A stretch of 8,266 bases of DNA from positions 1 to 8,266 of the forward strand of contig CAMNLA010000037.1 in the NCBI GenBank assembly GCA_946542925.1, in the 5' to 3' direction. The position numbers were made by a program, and so were the translations under genes. Origin of the DNA: UBA4363 sp002393965. GTDB lineage: Bacteria; Bacteroidota; Bacteroidia; Bacteroidales; Paludibacteraceae. Within the stretch, counting starts at the first letter, position 1. Each line of letters begins with the position of its first letter. Shown piece by piece: positions 1-6,519 of the stretch. The notes beneath the pieces were generated by a model, which made no database searches, was not told where the DNA came from, and worked only from the letters and a program-made list of their open reading frames with translations.

Positions 1-69
1 CCTAAACACTTCTGTCAGATACGACACAATTCTTCTTCCACGTTGCCACTTTGAACTCTTGGATGTCAT
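1..69 (-). CDS. N-terminal fragment of an unidentified gene (runs off left edge)
   Basis: Read leftwards, an ATG at 69-67 opens 23 codons that stay open to the window edge. The peptide starts MTSKSSKWQRGRR and continues with a mixed hydrophobic stretch (IVSYLTEVF). It is basic and has no obvious signal peptide. The frame is also open upstream of this ATG, back through the repeat, so the exact start is not certain. A promoter-like sequence inside repeat copy A (136-167, minus strand) points at this start and would leave a leader of about 60 nt, which supports the call. The plus strand also has an open frame here that ends in TAA at 89-91, so a gene tail on the other strand cannot be excluded. 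No family can be named from 23 residues. Confidence 0.45.
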   Translation of the reverse strand, partial: MTSKSSKWQRGRRIVSYLTEVFR

Positions 70-108
70 GAACTTCTTTTCCTCACGATAAAGACTTTTT
101 TTTGCCAA

Positions 109-185
109 CCTTTTCGTTAAGCCGAAAGCAGAAGCCAAAATTATTTGGGTTATGCTGAGGCGAGAAAAGGACTATTGAAAATGAA
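109..185 (-). repeat. 77-bp intergenic repeat, copy A
   Basis: This stretch is identical over all 77 bases to the reverse complement of 6297-6373, and the match stops sharply at both ends. It contains a 62-nt imperfect palindrome (109-170). The paired blocks are CCTTTTC 109-115 with GAAAAGG 164-170, GCC 121-123 with GGC 159-161, AGCA 127-130 with TGCT 153-156, AA 132-133 with TT 150-151, and CCAAA 135-139 with TTTGG 144-148 around an ATTA centre. The remaining 15 bases (171-185) are a shared non-palindromic tail. It lies between the leftward gene fragment and the MFS gene. The strand given is the one on which its internal promoter-like sequence reads. It could be a dispersed palindromic (REP/MITE-like) element or a shared regulatory module. 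Confidence 0.9.
136..167 (-). promoter_or_regulatory. Putative Bacteroidota-type promoter within repeat copy A
   Basis: On the minus strand TTTC (167-164) is followed by 20 nt and then TAATTTTG (143-136). The second element matches the Bacteroidota -7 consensus TAnnTTTG fully. The first matches the -33 TTTG in three of four positions, and the spacing is in the expected 19-21 nt range. It would drive the gene that starts at 69. The same sequence recurs in copy B in front of the MCE gene. Promoter activity is inferred from the motif alone. Confidence 0.45.
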
Positions 186-186
186 G

Positions 187-213
187 GTAATGATTATGCA
201 AGCTTATCATTAC
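187..213. repeat. Small inverted repeat (8-bp arms) upstream of the MFS gene
   Basis: GTAATGAT (187-194) and ATCATTAC (206-213) are perfect inverted arms separated by 11 nt. The pair begins two bases after copy A of the 77-bp repeat ends, and this segment is absent at copy B. No T-run follows on the plus strand, so it does not look like an intrinsic terminator. It could be an operator for a dimeric regulator acting on the MFS gene, or chance in AT-rich DNA. Confidence 0.35.
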
Positions 214-262
214 TCTTCTGGCTTTCAAAAGGTTCGACCTCTGCTCATTTGGTTTAAAAAAG

Positions 263-294
263 GTTGTTTTTGATGTGCGTTTTGTTTATTTTTG
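263..294 (+). promoter_or_regulatory. Putative promoter of the MFS gene
   Basis: TATTTTTG at 287-294 fits the Bacteroidota -7 consensus TAnnTTTG. GTTG at 263-266, 20 nt upstream, is an acceptable -33 element. Transcription would start near 300 and leave a leader of about 37 nt before the ATG at 338. The region is T-rich, so a chance match is possible. Confidence 0.45.
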
Positions 295-337
295 TTCGTT
301 TGTTTTATGTATTGACTAAAATAGCAATAGAAAGGGA

Positions 338-1480
338 ATGAAGAAGTCGATCTTGAACATTGCGATACCCGGTATCCTGTTGCCTTTGTCGCTGGGTTCT
401 GTCTATAATTACTCGCAGTATGCGATGAACCTGATGGAGGCGTTTGACATTACACGTTTTCAGGCCGATATTGGTTTTACTCTCATTATCTTTTTCCTTG
501 GAATGGGCGCGGCGGCATTCGGCCGTTTTGTGGAGCGGAATCCAAAGCGGATGGCGATTGTCTCCACCATTCTGTTCGCAATAGGCATGTTCCTGCTGTC
601 GTTCTCGGTCTATGCGAAACTCCTGCCTCTGTATTATATCGGGTGTTCGTTCATGGGTTGCGGAACGGGTATCGGCTATACGAGTCCCATCAAGCAATTG
701 CTTTCGACGTTCGAGAATCATAAGGGTCTGGCTTCCGGCCTTGCCATCACGGGATTCGGGTTGGGTAAGTTCGTGGTCAGTCCGCTTATTGAATGGTTGC
801 TCAGAACGTGTTCGCTACCTATGGTGTTTTTGTGGATGGGATTGATATTTCTGGTGGTGATGAGTTGCTCTGCTTTCCTGTTCAGACCGAATCCGGCATT
901 CATGTCCACCAAGAGTACGGCGATACCGTTCAAGACCTTATTGAAGGAGAAGTTCCTGACGATGGAGTATGCCTCTATCTGGTTCATGTTCTTCATCAAC
1001 ATCACGTGTGGCCTGGCACTGATATCTCAGGAAAAAGGGCTGTTTCTCGATGCAGGATATACAGCCATAGCAACGTTGATGTCGCTCACTGCCATTGCCA
1101 ATGTGGGAGGTCGTTTCGGCATGAGTACCATCTCGGACAAGATAGGCCGCAAGGCAGCGTATCACTGGGTCTGCAGCCTGGGTATTCTGGGAGCCTTCCT
1201 TTGTTTCACGGAAGTGCCGGTGTTGTTGCTCGTCGGTGTTTTGCTCTGTGAGTTCTCCTATGGAGGTAATTTCTCTTGTCTGCCTTCGTTGCTTGCCAAG
1301 AAGTTCGGCAATTCGTGTGTCTCTACCGTTCATGCCATGACGCTGTCGGGATGGGGCATGGCGGGCATAGCCGGTCCGGTATTGGCCAACGTCTTCACCA
1401 GCAACATGCTGTACCTCGTATTGGCACTGCTCTATATGTTAGGTTTCGTCGGCTTTACGATTTTTGTCAAGAAGGATTAG
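338..1480 (+). CDS. MFS transporter, oxalate/formate-antiporter-like (OFA-type)
   Basis: This is an inner-membrane secondary transporter of the major facilitator superfamily with 380 residues, a usual length for the family, and about 12 hydrophobic segments. In the N-half, residues 105-143 (MGCGTGIGYTSP, then HKGLASGLAITGFGLG) resemble the OxlT-like block of TM4-TM5. The central loop at about 183-210 is hydrophilic. GGRFGMSTISDKIGRK (257-272) is the second-half copy of the MFS loop signature. FSYGGNFSCLPSLLAKKFG (306-324) with the following SGWGMAGIAGP (337-347) is typical of OFA-type members. The start is the ATG at 338, preceded by an A-rich stretch and a promoter-like motif. The gene stands alone, convergent to lptD. 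The substrate cannot be read from sequence; a monocarboxylate or dicarboxylate is a guess from the family. Confidence 0.9.
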   Translation: MKKSILNIAIPGILLPLSLGSVYNYSQYAMNLMEAFDITRFQADIGFTLIIFFLGMGAAAFGRFVERNPKRMAIVSTILFAIGMFLLSFSVYAKLLPLYYIGCSFMGCGTGIGYTSPIKQLLSTFENHKGLASGLAITGFGLGKFVVSPLIEWLLRTCSLPMVFLWMGLIFLVVMSCSAFLFRPNPAFMSTKSTAIPFKTLLKEKFLTMEYASIWFMFFINITCGLALISQEKGLFLDAGYTAIATLMSLTAIANVGGRFGMSTISDKIGRKAAYHWVCSLGILGAFLCFTEVPVLLLVGVLLCEFSYGGNFSCLPSLLAKKFGNSCVSTVHAMTLSGWGMAGIAGPVLANVFTSNMLYLVLALLYMLGFVGFTIFVKKD

Positions 1481-1560
1481 CCGTTTCTCAAACCATCAGA
1501 CCTTAATTATATCGCCAAGGAGTAAAGATCAGGCAGGGCTTGTCATTACTCTTAGGCCTT

Positions 1561-1698
1561 ATGTCCCTATGGAACCGTGTATTGGTGATGGGATGTGGTG
1601 CGGCTGAAATCCCATTTGAAGAACAGAATCCGTTTTGGAATACATCTGATTCGGGAGGATGGAATAAGGGAGAGATATTCGCTGGAACAGACAAGTAA
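1561..1698 (+). CDS. Doubtful small ORF (45 aa) in the convergent gap 1481-1753
   Basis: The 273-bp gap between the MFS gene and lptD has one open stretch worth recording. The frame is open from 1507, with a first ATG at 1561 and a TAA at 1696-1698. The peptide starts MSLWNRVLVMGCGAAEIPFE and ends in a Trp/Asn/Gly-rich tail. The hydrophobic start followed by a Cys could pass for a lipoprotein-like signal, but there is no basic N-terminus when read from this ATG. An AAGGAG lies at 1517-1522, but no ATG, GTG or TTG follows it at a useful distance in this frame. It could be a small gene, a remnant or chance. No terminator hairpin is evident in the gap for either flanking gene. Confidence 0.2.
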   Translation: MSLWNRVLVMGCGAAEIPFEEQNPFWNTSDSGGWNKGEIFAGTDK

Positions 1699-1753
1699 GG
1701 CGGGGTGGAGTAGAAGAACGGAAAGAAAGCAGGAAAGAAGGATGGATGGATAA

Positions 1754-4546
1754 TCAGTACCACTGGTTATCGTAGGAATAGTCGGAGCGTTGTTCGTACT
1801 TGAGTGCGTCGGCGAAGATATCGGAGGATACCTGGATGATGAAGTTGTAGGACTTGTAGGTGCCGAACGGTACGATGTTGGCGGACATATTCCAGCAGTG
1901 GAGATTACGGGAGACGGAGATGGTGGAGTAGGTGACCTCGTCCTGGTTGAAGTCGTAGGACATTCCCGCAGAGAGATTCCATTTGGAAGTCAGAGAAATG
2001 GTACCGCGAATGCCTACGTTGTGTGTCAGTTCGCGTTTGTATTCCATGGCGGTGGTGTCGAAGGCAGAGGTGTTGGCGTAGCGCATGGAATAGTCGAACG
2101 AGAGCGTCCAAGGTAATTTGAACTTATAGTATCCTTTCTCGTCAAAATCCTTGTCCTTGCCTTTGTCCTGCAGGTTTTTGGATTGGGTATTGGTGCGTTT
2201 CATCTCTTCATCCACGTCGGCCTCGGTAAGTCCCTTGATCTTTTCCTGTTTGTCGTTCTTGTTTTTCGAGAAGGTGTTGTTGGAGATTGACCAGGAGAAG
2301 GACGTGGACGTGTTGATGAGGCGAGGGAGGGAGCCGTGTGCTATTCTCAGTCGGTTGACGTGGGTGGCGTTGCCGTGTTGGTTGAGGCGCAACTCGTAAG
2401 GGTCGAAAGTACCATTCAGATTCAGGGAGAAAGACTTGGTCAACTTGAGGCGCATGTTGGCCGTGATGTTGGACCAGCGCAGCGAATCGACGGCAATGTT
2501 GTAGGAGGAACTGAGGGAGAGGGCGTCGATGATGGAAATCTTCTTGAAGTACTCCTCGCCGGTGCTGTCGTTGATGTGTCGGGTTTTCATCTCGATGTTG
2601 TTGTTGAGGGAGAAGTTGAGGGACCCGTATTTCCCCTGAGCCGGTACACCGAATTGTCCAGATGCATAGGGTGAATATTTCACAGCGTAGAGAGTCGGGT
2701 CGGAGGCAGAGACTGGCCGCTCGTAGGTCTTGTAATAGCCCCAGAAGTCGGTACCGAAGTCGGGGTGATAGGAGAATGAGACGGTGGGGGTGAATACGTG
2801 GCGGATGCGGTCGATATGTTTCCCTCCCAGAAAGCGCATCGGTTTGAAGAATCCGTAGAGTTTTGTGGTGGCAGAGATAGAGGCGTTGAAATCGGCAACA
2901 TGAGCAAATCCTGCGACGGTGTCACGTGCGATTTCTCCGGCGGTGTAGTCCCATGATTGGTTGATGTGCTGCATGTACCAACGGGCGTGGTAATTGACGG
3001 TCGGCGTGATGGCGATGTATTTAAAGATGGAGAAGTTGGCTCCGACGGGAATGGAATGGTTGAATCCGTTGTTCCAGTCCGTTATCAGCGACGACTTGAA
3101 GACACGGTCCTCCTTGGTCGTTATCTCGTTGTTGAACGTACCGGTATAGGAGAGATAGATCTTTTCGAACCAGCGGTCTTTACCTATCCGCTCCTTTCGC
3201 TTGAAGGGATAGATGCGTGACATGGTCAGGGTGATGTCCGGCAGCGTGAGAGAAACAGTGGAGTCGGAGGTGCGTTGTGAGGCGAGGAGAGAGGTGGTGA
3301 TGGAGAATGGTGTGTTGGGGAAGTTATGGGAATAGGAGATGGAGGAGGACTTCGTATTCTGTGTCAGCAGAGAGGGGTTGTAGTAGGAATTGATATCGGA
3401 ACGGTCGTAGCCGGACGAAGTGAAATTGACCGATGCGGAGAAGGTGGAGTTCGGAATAGACTTCGGGTTCTGTGTATGGGTCCATTTGACGGCGAAGTTC
3501 TTGTACTTATAGTATCCTGGCACGTCCTTTTCGCCGTAAACGTCGTTGCGGTAATTGATGCTGAAATTGCCGTTGAACTTATAGCGTTTGACGTATTTGG
3601 ACTCGCCTCTCAGAGCCCATGTTCCTTTGGTGTAGATATCGCCTGTGACGGCGAGATCGACATAGTCGTTGATGGCGAAATAGTAGCCACCATCAGAGAG
3701 GTAGAATCCGCGAGCCATCTCGTCGCCGTAGGATGGGATGATGACACCGGAGGAATAGGACTTGGTGAAGGGGAAGAATCCGAATGGTATGGCAACGGGG
3801 AGAGGAACATCCATGAGTACCATATAGGCGGGTCCGCTTGTCACCCATTTGTCCTGTTTGACTTTCGCTTTGGTCAAGTTGAGGTAATAGTGTGGGTGTT
3901 CGTGGTTGGAGCAGGTGGTATAGTGTCCGTTGCGCATCAGGAAGATGTCGTCATCCACCTTCTTGGTCTCCTCACCGATGACGTATCCGTCACCCTGCTG
4001 GAGCAAGGCTTGTCGGACGAATCCTTTTTTTGTGTCGTAGTTGTAGCGTATGGTTGAGGCTTTGTATTCCTCTCCGTGGTCGATGAATACGGGTGTACCG
4101 ATGAATTGAGTGGAGTCGTCGGCAGAAGGGCGTCCTGCGGCATCCACCATGGTGGAGTCGGTGTTGAGGTGGATGTAATCGGCTGTGAGATTGATCTCCC
4201 CGTATTTCACGTTGGACTCACCGTACATGAAAGCGTTGCCGGACTGGAAGAGGACGATAGAGTCCTTGGCAGAGTAGATGACCGGAAATTCCAGCGATGA
4301 TTTCTTAAGAGAGTCGGTGGAGTCGGAACGGGTTTGGAGAACGGAGTCCAGATGGAGGGCGAGAGAATCCTTTTCGGGGGTTGTCTTTTTCTGTACATCC
4401 GGAGCGGATGGATGCTTATCGTCCTGTTGTTTTTTCTTGGCAAAGGAAGGGGATGTAAAACACAGACACGCAAAGAGAGTCAATAGCATGAAAGCCAGAG
4501 ACGTGCGGGAGAAACGAGAGCGACTCGAATTCATTGCGTTGCGCAT
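1754..4546 (-). CDS. lptD: LptD-family outer-membrane LPS assembly protein
   Basis: LptD is the outer-membrane translocon that receives lipopolysaccharide from the periplasmic bridge and inserts it into the outer leaflet. This 930-residue protein fits the larger Bacteroidota form. A signal peptide is clear: basic start, hydrophobic core at about residues 17-32, and a likely cut after SFA (34-36). A charged Lys/Asp/Ser-rich linker runs to about 85. An OstA/LptA-like beta-jellyroll follows (about 88-205), including ESNVKYGEINLTADYIHLN (110-128). The block at 204-260 contains NGHYTTCSNHEHPHY and VPLPVAIPFGFFPF, which is characteristic of this family. From about 260 to the end there are alternating aromatic beta-strands of the barrel, finishing in an aromatic QWY. 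A second ATG at 4534 is an alternative start; the signal peptide survives either way. The gene is divergent from the amidase and convergent with the MFS gene. Bacterial LptD normally needs LptE, which is not in this window. Confidence 0.92.
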   Translation of the reverse strand: MRNAMNSSRSRFSRTSLAFMLLTLFACLCFTSPSFAKKKQQDDKHPSAPDVQKKTTPEKDSLALHLDSVLQTRSDSTDSLKKSSLEFPVIYSAKDSIVLFQSGNAFMYGESNVKYGEINLTADYIHLNTDSTMVDAAGRPSADDSTQFIGTPVFIDHGEEYKASTIRYNYDTKKGFVRQALLQQGDGYVIGEETKKVDDDIFLMRNGHYTTCSNHEHPHYYLNLTKAKVKQDKWVTSGPAYMVLMDVPLPVAIPFGFFPFTKSYSSGVIIPSYGDEMARGFYLSDGGYYFAINDYVDLAVTGDIYTKGTWALRGESKYVKRYKFNGNFSINYRNDVYGEKDVPGYYKYKNFAVKWTHTQNPKSIPNSTFSASVNFTSSGYDRSDINSYYNPSLLTQNTKSSSISYSHNFPNTPFSITTSLLASQRTSDSTVSLTLPDITLTMSRIYPFKRKERIGKDRWFEKIYLSYTGTFNNEITTKEDRVFKSSLITDWNNGFNHSIPVGANFSIFKYIAITPTVNYHARWYMQHINQSWDYTAGEIARDTVAGFAHVADFNASISATTKLYGFFKPMRFLGGKHIDRIRHVFTPTVSFSYHPDFGTDFWGYYKTYERPVSASDPTLYAVKYSPYASGQFGVPAQGKYGSLNFSLNNNIEMKTRHINDSTGEEYFKKISIIDALSLSSSYNIAVDSLRWSNITANMRLKLTKSFSLNLNGTFDPYELRLNQHGNATHVNRLRIAHGSLPRLINTSTSFSWSISNNTFSKNKNDKQEKIKGLTEADVDEEMKRTNTQSKNLQDKGKDKDFDEKGYYKFKLPWTLSFDYSMRYANTSAFDTTAMEYKRELTHNVGIRGTISLTSKWNLSAGMSYDFNQDEVTYSTISVSRNLHCWNMSANIVPFGTYKSYNFIIQVSSDIFADALKYEQRSDYSYDNQWY

Positions 4547-4599
4547 TGTGTAAGAGTGTCGGAAGGACAGAAAAACGTATTATAATGCAAATTATCGGG

Positions 4600-4607
4600 C
4601 AAATTTA
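4600..4607 (-). promoter_or_regulatory. Putative -7 element of lptD
   Basis: On the minus strand TAAATTTG matches the Bacteroidota -7 consensus TAnnTTTG exactly and would leave a leader of about 45-50 nt before the ATG at 4546. No good TTTG is seen 19-21 nt upstream, so the -33 part is weak. It sits in the 206-bp gap shared with the divergent amidase promoter. Confidence 0.45.
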
Positions 4608-4669
4608 CGGAAATAAAAGTGAAGAACGGGAATGAAGTCTTTTTTTTTCTATGCTGGAGCAATAATGCT

Positions 4670-4677
4670 TATCTTTG
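4670..4677 (+). promoter_or_regulatory. Putative -7 element of the amidase gene
   Basis: TATCTTTG is a full match to TAnnTTTG, in the common Bacteroidota context TTATCTTTGCA. A nine-T run (4640-4648) ends about 21 nt upstream and could serve as a degenerate -33 element. Transcription would start near 4684, giving a leader of about 70 nt before the ATG at 4753. Confidence 0.6.
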
Positions 4678-4752
4678 CAAGGAACGTCTGACAGGTAAAG
4701 TGTTACGTATCGGATGGGACGAAATGAATAAACGAAGCAAACGAGCCGGAAA

Positions 4753-6213
4753 ATGCGAAATCTTACAGTTCTCCTTCTTTTCCTGATTTTTCCAATGGCG
4801 GGTGCTATGGGAGCGCCGTCGCCTGTCAAGAAGAATTTTACGGTCACTCTGGATGCCGGTCATGGAGGTCATGATCCCGGAGCGATCGGAAAGTTGACAC
4901 AGGAAAAGAAGATCACGCTGGCCGTCACGCTGAAACTGGGAAAACGCATTGAGGCTGAGAATCCGGACGTCAAGGTGGTGTACACGCGAAAGTCGGATGC
5001 TTATATCACGCTCCAAGGGCGTGCGGACATAGCGAATGCGGCGAAGAGTGACCTGTTTCTGTGTATTCACGTCAATGCGAACAACAACAGAGCGGTGGAC
5101 GGATGTGAGACGTACACGTTGGGATTGCACAAGACGCAGAGCAACCTGGACGTTGCCATGCGTGAAAACTCCGTTATTCAGATGGAGGATAATTACGCAA
5201 CGAAATATTCGGGGTTTGATCCCAAGAGTGTGGATTCGTATATCATGTTTGAGTTCATGCAGGACCGTTACGTTGAGAAAAGCGTATGGTTGGCGGGAGA
5301 AGTGGAGAAGCAGTTTGCCGCAGTGGGGCGGCGTGACCGAGGTGTCCGCCAGGCAGGGTTCTGGGTGTTGCATAAAACAGCGATGCCAGCCGTCCTGATA
5401 GAGATCGGATACATCACCAATGCCGAGGAGGAGAAATTTCTTCATTCGGAGGAGGGTCAGCAGCAGATTGCCGATGCCATTTACGAGGCATTCTTGAAAT
5501 TCCGGAAACAGTACGACCTGATGAGCGGAAAGCAAACGCTTGAGAACCTGGCGAATTTAGAGAAGAAGAAAGATGCTGAGTATGAGGCGGCCAACCGTGG
5601 CATTCCTGTCACGCAGAGGGTGGCTCCGAGTGCAGAGAAAGCACAGCGGGAGATGAGTCCTCAGGAAAAGGATGCGGCGGCTGCCCGTGCGGCTAAGGCA
5701 GCGGTAGCAGCTCAGGAAGCCAAGAAGCGTGAGGCGGCTGAGGCGAAGCAGAAAGCGGAGAAGGAAAAGAAAGAGGCACAGGAGAAGGCAGCGGCTGAGG
5801 CTCGAAAACTCAAAGAACAGGAGTTAGCCCTCCAGCAGAAGAAGCAGGCGGAGGTCAACATATTGAAAAAACAGATAGAGGTCAGCTCGAAGAACCTAAG
5901 TAAAGAAGAGCGGGAGGCAATACAGCAACCTTACGGAGACGGAGTGGAGTACCGTCTGCAGTTAATGGCCCTGCGGACGAAACTCAGTACGCAAGACAAG
6001 GCATTCAAGGGTTTGAAAGTAGATGTAGAACAGGAAAACGGCCTCTATAAATACACGTACGGCAGGACGCATGACTTTACGGAAATCGTCCGGATCAAAC
6101 AGGAGATAAAGGGTAAGTTTCCCAATGCCATGATTGTTGCCATCAAGGACGGGAAGAGGATTACCGTCAAAGAAGCGATGGCCGAGAAACCGAAGCCGGA
6201 AGGAAAGGAATAA
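4753..6213 (+). CDS. Secreted N-acetylmuramoyl-L-alanine amidase (Amidase_3) with C-terminal SPOR-like region
   Basis: This zinc hydrolase should cleave the bond between N-acetylmuramic acid and L-alanine in peptidoglycan, acting in the periplasm during wall remodelling or daughter-cell separation. Of its 486 residues, 1-21 form a signal peptide (hydrophobic core, likely cut near AMGA). The Amidase_3 domain spans about 29-252. The zinc ligands are readable as H37 in DAGHGG, E51 in QEKKIT and H106 in CIHVNAN; the catalytic Glu is E217 in VLIEIGYITN. The RGVRQAGFWVL segment (196-206) is also typical. Residues about 262-390 are a long Ala/Glu/Lys-rich helical, probably coiled-coil, stretch. Residues about 398-476 (from VEYRLQLMAL) resemble a SPOR peptidoglycan-binding fold, though divergent. 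The start is the ATG that gives the signal peptide. No terminator follows, so read-through into the MCE gene is possible. Confidence 0.93.
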   Translation: MRNLTVLLLFLIFPMAGAMGAPSPVKKNFTVTLDAGHGGHDPGAIGKLTQEKKITLAVTLKLGKRIEAENPDVKVVYTRKSDAYITLQGRADIANAAKSDLFLCIHVNANNNRAVDGCETYTLGLHKTQSNLDVAMRENSVIQMEDNYATKYSGFDPKSVDSYIMFEFMQDRYVEKSVWLAGEVEKQFAAVGRRDRGVRQAGFWVLHKTAMPAVLIEIGYITNAEEEKFLHSEEGQQQIADAIYEAFLKFRKQYDLMSGKQTLENLANLEKKKDAEYEAANRGIPVTQRVAPSAEKAQREMSPQEKDAAAARAAKAAVAAQEAKKREAAEAKQKAEKEKKEAQEKAAAEARKLKEQELALQQKKQAEVNILKKQIEVSSKNLSKEEREAIQQPYGDGVEYRLQLMALRTKLSTQDKAFKGLKVDVEQENGLYKYTYGRTHDFTEIVRIKQEIKGKFPNAMIVAIKDGKRITVKEAMAEKPKPEGKE

Positions 6214-6296
6214 GGTCAGAGCGAAGAAGAGGTCCCATACGGAAAAAGAAAAAGAGGCAGAAAGCGGCGGATGAAAAAAAATCATTATTTTTGACG

Positions 6297-6373
6297 TTCA
6301 TTTTCAATAGTCCTTTTCTCGCCTCAGCATAACCCAAATAATTTTGGCTTCTGCTTTCGGCTTAACGAAAAGG
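6297..6373 (+). repeat. 77-bp intergenic repeat, copy B (inverted relative to copy A)
   Basis: This is the exact reverse complement of 109-185, with the same 62-nt imperfect palindrome, here at 6312-6373, and the same 15-nt tail at 6297-6311. It occupies the middle of the 306-bp gap 6214-6519 between the amidase and MCE genes. The rest of that gap is a purine-rich, A-rich stretch (6214-6296) and an AT-rich leader (6374-6519), in which I see no gene or hairpin terminator. The sequences flanking the two copies do not resemble each other. Confidence 0.9.
6315..6346 (+). promoter_or_regulatory. Putative promoter within repeat copy B, facing the MCE gene
   Basis: TTTC (6315-6318), a 20-nt spacer and TAATTTTG (6339-6346) form the same promoter-like array as in copy A, here reading towards the MCE gene with a leader of about 165 nt. 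The -7 element is a full TAnnTTTG match and the -33 element has one mismatch. If it is active, the MCE gene has its own promoter and does not depend only on read-through from the amidase gene. Confidence 0.4.
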
Positions 6374-6519
6374 ATCATTCTTTCCTTGTCTTTCTAATGC
6401 AGAAGGAGTCTTAAGAGAAGAAGAGAAAAGGGTAAATCGATAGAAGGAGGATCTGAGGACGGGATTGCGTGAGGCAGCCGGGTCTGATGAGAAAAAACAG
6501 AAATAGAAAGAACCATTCA

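Noticed and set aside
181..273. A 30-codon plus-strand ORF starting at the edge of repeat copy A
   Set aside because: It straddles the repeat boundary and the inverted repeat and overlaps the putative MFS promoter's -33 region; nothing suggests translation.
1503..1763. An 86-codon minus-strand ORF overlapping the end of lptD
   Set aside because: It is Pro/Phe/Ser-rich low-complexity sequence, the complement of the purine-rich downstream region, with no start context and overlap with lptD.
3326..4057. A 243-codon open frame on the plus strand inside lptD, and several shorter ones
   Set aside because: They are antisense to a complete lptD reading frame with a clear signal peptide and barrel. 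Their Val/Gly/Asp-rich composition is what the complement of Ser/Thr/Asn/Tyr-rich beta-barrel codons gives.
5619..5910. Repetitive Ala/Glu/Lys codons in the amidase as a possible tandem DNA repeat
   Set aside because: The repetition is in amino-acid composition only. No fixed nucleotide period is visible, so it is a charged helix and not a tandem repeat.
6286..6293. TATTTTTG just before repeat copy B as a promoter of the MCE gene
   Set aside because: It matches the -7 consensus but has no -33 partner in the G/A-rich upstream sequence; the array inside the repeat is better.
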